Below, one piece after another: positions 31,539-37,611 of a stretch of DNA of 37,611 nucleotides. Origin of the DNA: JAQVXR01 sp050945755. GTDB taxonomy: Bacteria > Bacillota > Dehalobacteriia > Dehalobacteriales > Dehalobacteriaceae. The notes beneath the pieces were generated by a model. That model saw only the letters and a program-made list of their open reading frames with translations, was not told the origin of the DNA and searched no databases. Where the stretch lies: NCBI GenBank assembly GCA_050945755.1, contig JBMNTN010000016.1, positions 1 to 37,611 of the forward strand, in the 5' to 3' direction. Each line of letters begins with the position of its first letter. The first letter of the stretch is position 1. A program made the position numbers and the translations under genes.

Positions 31539-32588
31539 TTACTGTCTTGCAGCTTCAATTTCGGACATCACCATATCATAAACTTCCTGTCCGCATTGTG
31601 CTACGATATCATCCTTGATGGCTGTATTCATTGTTTCCCCGAGTTTTCTTCTTTCTTCAACAGGGAGATCATTTATGACAACTCCCAAGCCTTCCAGTTC
31701 TGAAGCTGTCTTTTCTTCGCTTTCTGCCAGTAATTGACGTTCTTGCTCGATAGCTGTTTTTGCTGCTTTTTCTACCAGTGCTCTATCATCCGCAGACAAA
31801 CCATCCATAAATTTCTTGTTTGCCATCCAGAGGAAGTTGGTATAGACATGCTTGGATAATGTCAAGTACTTATTAGCTTCATAAAATCTTGCATCCCGGA
31901 AACTTACAGTTGCACATTCCTGACCGTCAATCAAGCCCTGCTGCAAAGCGGTAAATACTTCAGCCCAGGTTAAGCTTGTTGTCTGCACGCCTACTGAATT
32001 CCAGGCCTTCATCATCAGAGGGTTATATCCTCGGATTTTTAATCCTTTGAAATCTTCAACAGTGTTAAGTGACTTTTTACTGTTGGAGAAGTTCCTGAAT
32101 CCCATCTCCATATATCCGATACCTACAAGACCCATTTTTTCTAATGGTTTCATTAACTCCTGACCAGCTTTTCCGTCCAATACCTTATGGGCATGCTCTT
32201 CATCATCAAACATAAAGAAACTTTCCCAGACTGCAAATTCCGGAAGCAATTGAACGTAATGGGTAGTAGAATTCAGTGTCATTTCAACATCGCCGCGGCG
32301 GGTAAGTTCGAGATTTGCCTGTGCGTTGCCCATCTGGGAGTTCGGTAAGATAGTTACGGTAATTCTGCCGTTGCTTTCCGCTTCAACCGACTTTTTGAAA
32401 TCTTCCAAAGCTATATGAGACGGGTGCTGAGTTTGGCTTTCATGAGCTATGCGAATTTCAATTTTCTCGGCATTATCTTTTCCGGGTTCCGGCGCTTCTG
32501 CATCTTGATTAGCGCAAGCGATTGAAAAAATCATCATTCCCATTAACAACACAATTAACACCAGAATACCAATACGCTTTTTCATCAT
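31539..32588 (-). CDS. dctP: TRAP transporter solute-binding lipoprotein (DctP)
   Basis: The 349-residue receptor has a signal peptide ending in the lipobox FSIAC, and then the DctP fold: IRIAHESQTQHPSHIALEDFK, GDVEMTLNSTTHYVQLLPEF, and the ligand-binding strand LKIRGYNPLMMKAWNSVGVQTTSLTWAEVFTALQQGLIDGQE (by motif). Arg and Asn residues in these strands usually hold the substrate carboxylate. Two adjacent ATG codons follow GGGGAGG; the second has the better spacing, so the start may be one codon later. A sigma-54 promoter and an upstream element precede it. Confidence 0.95.
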   Translation of the reverse strand: MMKKRIGILVLIVLLMGMMIFSIACANQDAEAPEPGKDNAEKIEIRIAHESQTQHPSHIALEDFKKSVEAESNGRITVTILPNSQMGNAQANLELTRRGDVEMTLNSTTHYVQLLPEFAVWESFFMFDDEEHAHKVLDGKAGQELMKPLEKMGLVGIGYMEMGFRNFSNSKKSLNTVEDFKGLKIRGYNPLMMKAWNSVGVQTTSLTWAEVFTALQQGLIDGQECATVSFRDARFYEANKYLTLSKHVYTNFLWMANKKFMDGLSADDRALVEKAAKTAIEQERQLLAESEEKTASELEGLGVVINDLPVEERRKLGETMNTAIKDDIVAQCGQEVYDMVMSEIEAARQ

Positions 32589-32627
32589 TATCCTCCCCTA
32601 ACGTTTAAATGTTTTAATTTCTACTCT

Positions 32628-32669
32628 TTAGATTACACCGGCAATACCCAAGCGCCTTGGTCACCTCCT
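32628..32669 (-). other. Possible leader ORF with strong ribosome site in the dctP 5' UTR
   Basis: On the minus strand AGGAGGTGA (32661-32669) is followed after ten bases by TTG and a seven-codon frame reading MGIAGVI (32628-32651). A short hairpin, CCAAG-GCG-CTTGG (32648-32660), overlaps the start. It lies within the leader transcribed from the sigma-54 promoter, about 40 bases before dctP. It may be chance. Confidence 0.3.
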
Positions 32670-32745
32670 CTTAATTTACCGTTAACAGTTTTACAAACCA
32701 ACGTCTTCCATGAATAAAAGGAATAAATACTCAGCAATATAAATT

Positions 32746-32761
32746 TGCAATATTCATGCCA
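32746..32761 (-). promoter_or_regulatory. Sigma-54 promoter of dctP-dctQ-dctM
   Basis: On the minus strand TTGGCATGAATATTGCA has GG-N10-GC spacing and differs from consensus TGGCAC-N5-TTGCA at one position. Sixteen bases are identical to the promoter at 179-194. The predicted transcript start is near 32735, giving a leader of about 145 bases. Confidence 0.82.
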
Positions 32762-32959
32762 ATTATCCGGGAAATCATTCTGCACTAAATTAAGACCGGC
32801 TAGATATAAGGCTGATAAACATTCTTTTTAAGTACTTAAGCTTTTAAAAAGTTGCTCATAACAGTTATTGTTTCCTTTTTTCTGCTATCTCAATTTGGCT
32901 TTTGGCAAAATATACCATTATTATAATTCTTAACATTCTAGCTGAGATGCAATAATTGA

Positions 32960-32998
32960 TGATTACTATTTTCATCAGTGCTATGCTATAGTGAATCA
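32960..32998. promoter_or_regulatory. Upstream activating element, copy 2
   Basis: The element begins TGATTACTATTTTCATCAG and ends GAATCA; about 30 of 39 positions match copy 1 at 27999-28037. Its left part forms an inverted repeat, TGATGA-N9-TCATCA. It lies about 200 bases upstream of the dctP sigma-54 promoter. Confidence 0.68.
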
Positions 32999-33027
32999 TT
33001 ATCATCTGAAAAATTACATGAATAAAC

Positions 33028-34068
33028 TTATGGGATTAAAAGAACTTTGATCCGGCACTCTTTTTTCTTTTTAATCATTGCTATGGCTTCACTGATTTTT
33101 TCCATAGGGTAGCGGTGGGTAATCAATGGCTTAACATTGATCCTGCCGCTTTCCATAAGGGATAGTACCGGTTTAGAAGCATTAGGACTGGCAAGTATTC
33201 CAATTAAATCAGCATCTTTAACAATAAAATTGTTTATGCTGACTGGAAATTCCACACTGTTGTAAAAACTATATAAAACAATTTTTCCTCCCGGTTTAAC
33301 TGCTTTAATCGACTGGTTAAAAGCAATCATATTTCCTGATGTTTCAAGTATTACGTCGGCTCCTTCGTAGTCCGTATTTTCAAGAACCTTTTCCACAACA
33401 TCATCTTTTTTATAATTTACAACAACATCTGCTGCCAACTGCCGTGCAATTTCCAACTTTTTATCCCAGCTTCCCACAGCAATTACTTTGCTGGCACCGG
33501 AAATTTTCGCACACTGCATAGCCAACTGCCCAATAGGCCCGTCTCCAATGACCAAGACGGTATCACCAAAGCCTATTTTTGCTCTCATAATGCCGTATGC
33601 AGCCGTGGCGGCAGGTTCAGTCAGCGCAGCTTCCTCATAACTTATATTTTCCGAAAGTTTATAAAGGTTTTTATAAGGCATCTTAATATACTCAGCAAAA
33701 GCTCCGTCCTTATTCCGGTATGACCCGACGACAACACGGTTGGGACACAGGTTATACCGCCCAATTTTACACATGTGACAGTTTCCGCACCCCAGACTGA
33801 CATCACCGGTAACCCTGTCCCCAACAGAAAAACCTTGGACGCCTTTACCAATTTCTTCTATCTGCCCCGCCCATTCATGACCGGGAATCAGCGGATACGT
33901 TGTAAAGCCGTTCTTAATATGGGGCATATCACCACTCAATAATTCTAAATCGCTGCCACATATACCCACTGCTTTCACCCGGATCAACGCTTCGCTGTCA
34001 TTGATTTGGGGTTTGGGCACATCTGAATATTCTATTATTTCCGGTTCCAGAATTCTTACTGCTTTCAT
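33028..34068 (-). CDS. Zinc-dependent alcohol/polyol dehydrogenase (MDR family)
   Basis: The 346-residue enzyme is a medium-chain dehydrogenase of the threonine/sorbitol dehydrogenase type. Catalytic zinc ligands include Cys37 (GICGSD) and His64-Glu65 (GHEWAG); structural zinc is held by Cys94, Cys97, Cys100 and Cys108 (CGNCHMC...C). The NAD(P) loop is VLVIGDGPIGQLAMQCAK. It would oxidise a hydroxyl of a sugar acid or polyol to a ketone, or the reverse. It has its own sigma-54 promoter about 40 bases upstream, which ties it to the TRAP and AOR units. Confidence 0.92.
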   Translation of the reverse strand: MKAVRILEPEIIEYSDVPKPQINDSEALIRVKAVGICGSDLELLSGDMPHIKNGFTTYPLIPGHEWAGQIEEIGKGVQGFSVGDRVTGDVSLGCGNCHMCKIGRYNLCPNRVVVGSYRNKDGAFAEYIKMPYKNLYKLSENISYEEAALTEPAATAAYGIMRAKIGFGDTVLVIGDGPIGQLAMQCAKISGASKVIAVGSWDKKLEIARQLAADVVVNYKKDDVVEKVLENTDYEGADVILETSGNMIAFNQSIKAVKPGGKIVLYSFYNSVEFPVSINNFIVKDADLIGILASPNASKPVLSLMESGRINVKPLITHRYPMEKISEAIAMIKKKKECRIKVLLIP

Positions 34069-34107
34069 AGCTTAACCCCCAATTATAGTTTTTACAAAAA
34101 TAAAGGA

Positions 34108-34123
34108 AGCAAAAAACATGCCA
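34108..34123 (-). promoter_or_regulatory. Sigma-54 promoter of the zinc dehydrogenase gene
   Basis: On the minus strand TTGGCATGTTTTTTGCT has the GG-N10-GC spacing and one mismatch to consensus, located 40 bases before ATG 34068 in the short gap after the hydrolase gene. Confidence 0.75.
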
Positions 34124-34131
34124 AATAATAA

Positions 34132-34902
34132 TTAAGCTTTTTTATACCTGAACATTTCTCCCTGATACATGAATTTGACAATACTCCGAGGGGCATATTG
34201 CTTCATTTCATCCCGAAATAAGAGAGGATCGCCACCATGCTCAATAAATGTCCAAAAGTGACAGGGAATCACAATCTTAGCCCCAATATGACTAGCCAAC
34301 TTTGCTCCTTCTGTCGAATCTAGATTTCCAAATTTACCGTTAACCGATAAAAACGCAATATCAGGCTGAAAATTGATTATCTCTTTCATCAGCTCCGGCC
34401 TATATGCTGTATCCCCGGAAAAATACAACTTGATTCCATTAATAATCAATAATAAACCAATTGCATCCGGTGCTAGTTCTCCGTGGTCAGCATATACGGC
34501 CTTAATCCAAATTTCCTTTTCCATTATTTCTGTTCCACATTCCAGCAAATAGACTCGGTTTTTATTGATTCCAAATGACAAATACTTTTCCACACAACTT
34601 TTTGGCCCATAAAATTTTGTTCGAGGACAAACTGCTACAATAGGGATCGCATCAATATCAAAGTGATCAAAATGAATATGGGTAGTAATATAAATGTCCG
34701 GTTCTAGTTCCCCTGGGGCGATCAGTTTTGGTGTCATCCGTTTAAAACCTTTGATTCTTTCTCCGCAATCACTTAAATAAGGGTCAATTGCCATCATATT
34801 ACCAAAATGATCTTTGATCACAAAACCTGCTTGTCCAAGCCAAAATATTGCAATTTCATTTAATTTAATTTTTGCATTATCAATTCGATAGTGTAAGTTC
34901 AA
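34132..34902 (-). CDS. UlaG-like metallo-beta-lactamase-fold hydrolase
   Basis: The 256-residue protein begins with IAIFWLGQAGFVIKDHFGNMMAIDPYLSD (split here only by name), the start pattern of the UlaG branch, which opens the lactone of L-ascorbate 6-phosphate. Metal ligands are His75, His77, Asp79 and His80 (THIHFDHFD), the His of DHGELAPDAIG, the Asp of FSGDTAY and the His of PCHFW. It is shorter than E. coli UlaG (about 350 residues). A lactonase step on a sugar acid would fit the neighbouring genes. It has its own sigma-54 promoter, and the ribosome site is AAAGGAGG. Confidence 0.88.
   Translation of the reverse strand: MNLHYRIDNAKIKLNEIAIFWLGQAGFVIKDHFGNMMAIDPYLSDCGERIKGFKRMTPKLIAPGELEPDIYITTHIHFDHFDIDAIPIVAVCPRTKFYGPKSCVEKYLSFGINKNRVYLLECGTEIMEKEIWIKAVYADHGELAPDAIGLLLIINGIKLYFSGDTAYRPELMKEIINFQPDIAFLSVNGKFGNLDSTEGAKLASHIGAKIVIPCHFWTFIEHGGDPLLFRDEMKQYAPRSIVKFMYQGEMFRYKKA
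34374..34392. promoter_or_regulatory. Possible upstream activating element inside the hydrolase gene
   Basis: TGATTATCTCTTTCATCAG agrees with the start of the element at 32960 at 15 of 19 positions. It lies about 250 bases upstream of the dehydrogenase sigma-54 promoter, within the coding region of the hydrolase. Being in coding sequence, it could be chance. Confidence 0.35.
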
Positions 34903-34932
34903 AGCTGAATACCTCCTTTAAATTAAAATAGA

Positions 34933-34948
34933 TGCAAATTTTGTACCA
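34933..34948 (-). promoter_or_regulatory. Sigma-54 promoter of the UlaG-like hydrolase gene
   Basis: On the minus strand TTGGTACAAAATTTGCA keeps GG-N10-GC spacing, the TTGCA -12 box and all but one base of TGGCAC. It begins right after the T-run of the rlmL terminator and is about 30 bases before the ATG. Confidence 0.72.
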
Positions 34949-34950
34949 AA

Positions 34951-34979
34951 AAACCACCGTCTCTAAAAAAGCGGTGGTT
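34951..34979 (-). terminator. Terminator of the rRNA methyltransferase gene
   Basis: On the minus strand AACCACCG (34972-34979) pairs with CGGTGGTT (34952-34959) across a 12-base loop and leads into six T residues. It lies 40 bases beyond the rlmL-like stop. Confidence 0.85.
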
Positions 34980-35018
34980 CAATGCTCAAATCCCCAGATC
35001 AAGATCAAAACCCTTTCT

Positions 35019-36158
35019 TTATCGGGGCGGCCGGGGACCGAAGTACTGATAATAATCAACTTTGATATCCCCGTTATAAAGCTTTCTCTTTTTGCTGGCG
35101 GCTTTGCCAAATGTTTTTTCAAAATCTCCGTAAGCAGTCAAAATATAAAATGACCACGTATCCAATTTGGCAAAGACCTTACCTATCTCCCGATACAGAG
35201 CAATTATTTCTTGTGTGTTGCCCAGCCGCTCCCCATAAGGAGGATTGCAGATAATCTTCCCATACTTTTTGGAAGACGACAACTCGGAAACAGGCATTCT
35301 TTGAAAATGAATTTGGCCTTCAATACCTGCTTCCTCCTCATTATGGCGGGCGATCTTTAATACGTTTTCATCAATATCTGTTCCTCTAATATGTAGGGGT
35401 TCGTCAAAACGCGCCAAATCATGGGTTTCTTTCCGGGCATTTCGCCAGTACTGTCTGGGGATCACCGGCCAGTGTTCCGATATAAATTCCCGATTCATAC
35501 CCGGGGCAATATTTTGCCCAATTAAAGCCGCCTCTATCGGAATCGTACCAGAACCACAAAAAGGATCAATCAACTCGGTATCAGGCCGCCAACGTGATAA
35601 CAGCACAAGGGCTGCCGCCAAAGTTTCTTTCAATGGAGCATAACTTCCTATCTTCCGATATCCTCTTTTATGCAGTCCCGGACCGCTGGTATCAATAGTC
35701 AGGGTGGCTATATCATTTAGCAACGCCACTTCAATAGGATACTTCGCACCGGTTTCCTCAAACCATCCTACTTTATATATCTGTTTCATTTTCTCCACTA
35801 TCGCCTTTTTGACAATGGCCTGACAGTCGGACACACTAAACAGTTTAGATTTGATAGATTTCCCCTCTACGGGAAAAATCCCATCCACTGGAATCCACTC
35901 ATCCCAGGGCAGGGCTTTTGTCTGTTCAAAAAGATCGTCAAAGGTCTCCGCCTTAAATTTCCCAATCTTTATTCTTACCCGGTCCGCCGTACGCAGCCAC
36001 AAATTGCATCGGCATACAGCGTCCGCTTCCGCCAAAAAGGTTATCTTGCCATTTTCCACTTTGAGATTTTCGTAGCCCAGATTTCTTAACTCATCGGCGG
36101 CAACAGCTTCCAGACCAAAAGTTGTTGTCGCTATTATTTCTATTTTATTCAATGTCAC
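35019..36158 (-). CDS. THUMP-domain 23S rRNA (guanine-N2) methyltransferase, RlmL/YpsC type
   Basis: The 379-residue enzyme has an N-terminal THUMP RNA-binding domain (about 45-155) and a class I SAM methyltransferase domain. It shows GLHKRGYRKIGSYAPLKETLAAALVLLSRW (by motif), the SAM loop DPFCGSGTIPIEAALI and the catalytic NPPYGERL. Length matches Bacillus YpsC rather than the longer fused E. coli RlmL. It is a housekeeping gene, monocistronic, with its own terminator. A possible start ribosome site is AGGAGTAAGTG before the ATG. Confidence 0.93.
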   Translation of the reverse strand: MTLNKIEIIATTTFGLEAVAADELRNLGYENLKVENGKITFLAEADAVCRCNLWLRTADRVRIKIGKFKAETFDDLFEQTKALPWDEWIPVDGIFPVEGKSIKSKLFSVSDCQAIVKKAIVEKMKQIYKVGWFEETGAKYPIEVALLNDIATLTIDTSGPGLHKRGYRKIGSYAPLKETLAAALVLLSRWRPDTELIDPFCGSGTIPIEAALIGQNIAPGMNREFISEHWPVIPRQYWRNARKETHDLARFDEPLHIRGTDIDENVLKIARHNEEEAGIEGQIHFQRMPVSELSSSKKYGKIICNPPYGERLGNTQEIIALYREIGKVFAKLDTWSFYILTAYGDFEKTFGKAASKKRKLYNGDIKVDYYQYFGPRPPR

Positions 36159-36428
36159 TTACTCCTAATTTTTTTTATAATTATTATACCGAAAAAACAT
36201 TGCATTAAAAACTCCCGGTATTTACCGAGAGCAGATTAATTGCTAATCTTAAAACATTTGGGGTTGCCAATTCCGCCGGTAAAACCGGCAATAAATCCTG
36301 CTGTAACAGTAAAAGGTTATAATTAGTATTTCTCTGTTTTAGAGAAGCATACAAAAAGACCGCTCATAAATATGGGCTCAACAGTCGGTGTTTTTCCGAC
36401 TATTGAGCCCCTGTAATATCCCCTATGA
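36159..36428. other. Intergenic region with several small hairpins
   Basis: The 270-base gap holds CTCCCGGTA/TACCGAGAG (36213-36232), GCCGGT-AAA-ACCGGC (36275-36289), a short CTGTAACAG palindrome near 36300 and the large terminator at 36374-36410. No gene is visible. The first hairpins could belong to the rlmL leader. Confidence 0.45.
36374..36410 (-). terminator. Terminator of the S-layer-domain protein gene
   Basis: GGGCTCAACAGTCGG (36374-36388) pairs with CCGACTATTGAGCCC (36396-36410) at 14 of 15 positions around a 7-base loop, 18 bases beyond the gene's stop on the minus strand. The downstream tract is only modestly T-rich. Confidence 0.75.
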
Positions 36429-37611
36429 CTACTTCTCTATTTTAAGATACCGCACTAAAACAACGCAAGCTTCGCCCCTTTTAACCTCTGCCTGAGGATT
36501 AAAATTGGTCCCATCTCCTGTGATAATACCTAAGCCATGAACTATCGCCACATACCCCTGGTAACCCTGGGAGATTTTTCCCCCATCTTTAAAAGGCACT
36601 TGATAAATATCTAACCGGCTAATTTTATCTTTTACCATTGTTCTGGCAATGAATTTAGCCAGCTGCTCCCGGGTAATGGCAGCATGAGGATTAACCTCTT
36701 TTTCTAAAATCAGCCCAGACTGTTTAGCTTCCCGATAATAATTATCATACCAGTTACCTTTGGTGGCATCTGTCAGATAACCGGACGTTGACTTCACCAG
36801 AGCCTTAATTACCTCAGCCTGAGTGATGGGAGCATTCGGTTGGAAAATATTATTTTCATAATGCAAGAAACCCATTTGGTTTAGAGTATTAATATCTCCT
36901 TCTGCCCAATGTCCCTTGATGTCGGTAAGTTCTTCAGCCTTTTGATCAATTATTGGCTCCCCGTTATAATTAAGCATTTGACCGGTTACCGCATCAAACC
37001 GATAACTGTCTACCGGAGCCAATTTATAGACCAGCCGTAAATTTTTATCCTGGTCCTTAGTATAAACTAAAATCATCTGGTTCTTGGCTAAAAAGTCAGC
37101 CGTGAATTGAGCTTTCTCCAACACATTATCCGTTGCCGGAAATTCTAGGTCTAAAAACCGTATCTGAAAATCGGTGATCTTTCCTGTATAGCCATTGACG
37201 GTGGCATTAACATAGTTTTGGCTGAAAGGAACCCCATCCACTAAGCGCTCATATCGGAAATAATAACTGGGCCGGTTATTTTCTTCTTCCGCATTTAAAG
37301 GCCTAACATCGTAGTTATCGGTTTGCACCCTGAGGTTTCCTACCACCTCAGGATAATTGTCTTTGAGATAATCATTTACGATCTTCTCCGCTGCAGCTTT
37401 AGTTTTAATTTTCAATGGCTTTTGTAACCTTTGTTGGTCAACATCTTCCGGCTCACGATAATTAAAAGCCAGCACCTTCCCTGTCTTCGCATCAATGTCT
37501 ACATTGGCCCAGCCATAACGATCCTTTTCTTCCAGATTCCAACGGAAAGACCAAATGCGAAGCTCCGGATAAAACCAATCTCGATTTAGAGAAGATGAAT
37601 TCAGCTTATAA
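36429..37611 (-). CDS. YcdB/YcdC-domain protein with three S-layer homology domains (partial, N-terminus off right edge)
   Basis: The frame stays open from the stop at 36429 to the window edge: 393 residues are visible, and the apparent GTG start at 37475 is internal. Upstream codons continue the same repeat style (WANVDIDAKTGKVLAF). The visible N-terminal half is of the YcdB/YcdC (PepSY-like) type, with AAAEKIVNDYL, YFRYERLVDGVPF and VNATVNGYTGKITDF. The last ~180 residues are three SLH repeats, starting near DIKGHWAEGDINTLNQMGF, then WYDNYYREAKQSGLI and PFKDGG...YVAIVHGLGIITGDG. SLH domains hold proteins to secondary cell-wall polymer, so this is a surface protein. A signal peptide is expected beyond the edge. 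Confidence 0.9.
   Translation of the reverse strand, partial: YKLNSSSLNRDWFYPELRIWSFRWNLEEKDRYGWANVDIDAKTGKVLAFNYREPEDVDQQRLQKPLKIKTKAAAEKIVNDYLKDNYPEVVGNLRVQTDNYDVRPLNAEEENNRPSYYFRYERLVDGVPFSQNYVNATVNGYTGKITDFQIRFLDLEFPATDNVLEKAQFTADFLAKNQMILVYTKDQDKNLRLVYKLAPVDSYRFDAVTGQMLNYNGEPIIDQKAEELTDIKGHWAEGDINTLNQMGFLHYENNIFQPNAPITQAEVIKALVKSTSGYLTDATKGNWYDNYYREAKQSGLILEKEVNPHAAITREQLAKFIARTMVKDKISRLDIYQVPFKDGGKISQGYQGYVAIVHGLGIITGDGTNFNPQAEVKRGEACVVLVRYLKIEK

Larger units (their letters stand above)
32589..33027. other. Regulatory intergenic region upstream of dctP
   Basis: This 439-base gap holds no gene of normal size. From dctP outward it contains a possible leader ORF with its own ribosome site (32628-32669), the sigma-54 promoter (32746-32761), a palindromic AT stretch around 32825-32850 and the conserved upstream element (32960-32998). 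I see no clear terminator for the dehydrogenase gene that ends at 33028. Confidence 0.65.

Noticed and set aside
1..37611. CRISPR arrays, insertion sequences, prophage or toxin-antitoxin pairs
   Set aside because: No regular short direct repeats, transposase motifs, phage genes or toxin/antitoxin pairs were seen.

Overview
The window looks like the chromosome of an anaerobic, endospore-forming, low-to-mid GC member of the Clostridia (Firmicutes), possibly of the Peptococcaceae or Desulfitobacterium type. The evidence is a tungsten-type aldehyde:ferredoxin oxidoreductase, a four-subunit 2-oxoacid:ferredoxin oxidoreductase, CotF-like coat proteins, a Cse60-like sporulation protein, an S-layer-homology protein, lipoproteins with Gram-positive lipoboxes, strong GGAGG ribosome sites with frequent GTG/TTG starts, and sigma-54 promoters with a bacterial enhancer-binding protein. 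I see no transposase, phage gene or CRISPR array. Genus-level placement is inference.

Left part (1-6.5 kb): the 5' end of an unknown gene leaves the left edge under a sigma-54 promoter, followed by a soluble PAS-GAF-PAS histidine kinase, a small Cse60-like protein, a tRNA-Ala(CGC)/tRNA-Val(CAC) pair with a consensus promoter and terminator, an acetyl-CoA hydrolase/transferase-family CoA transferase, a lipoprotein of unknown function and a CBS-pair protein.

Middle part (6.8-20 kb): a six-gene operon encodes an AMP-forming acyl-CoA ligase, a xylose-isomerase-like TIM-barrel protein and the gamma, delta, alpha and beta subunits of a 2-oxoacid:ferredoxin oxidoreductase. Next come a SsuABC/TauABC-type ABC importer split around menA, with a TetR regulator whose likely operator is found both before tetR and before the binding-protein gene. 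After these are two coat-type proteins, methionine aminopeptidase and a FAD oxidoreductase with a C-terminal Rieske domain. Two intergenic inverted-repeat elements (17.28-17.43 kb and 20.11-20.15 kb) share an 18-19 base arm.

Right part (20.2-35 kb): this is the most interesting region. An eight-gene minus-strand operon (IolB-like isomerase, creatininase-family amidohydrolase, D-2-hydroxyacid dehydrogenase, URO-D-family protein, MoaD/ThiS-like protein, aldehyde:ferredoxin oxidoreductase, cupin, HpaI-type aldolase) diverges from a PAS/sigma-54 activator. Beyond it are a TRAP transporter (dctM, dctQ, dctP), a zinc alcohol dehydrogenase and an UlaG-like metallo-beta-lactamase-fold hydrolase. I find -24/-12 sigma-54 promoters before the operon, dctP, the dehydrogenase and the hydrolase, and a shared upstream element before at least the first two. 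The simplest model is one sigma-54 regulon that imports and breaks down a carboxylic acid, probably a sugar acid. In this model an aldolase gives a 2-oxoacid plus an aldehyde, and the tungsten enzyme oxidises the aldehyde to recover low-potential electrons. The substrate is unknown.

Right edge (35-37.6 kb): a THUMP-domain rRNA methyltransferase of the RlmL/YpsC type, and a YcdB/YcdC-plus-SLH surface protein that runs off the right end.
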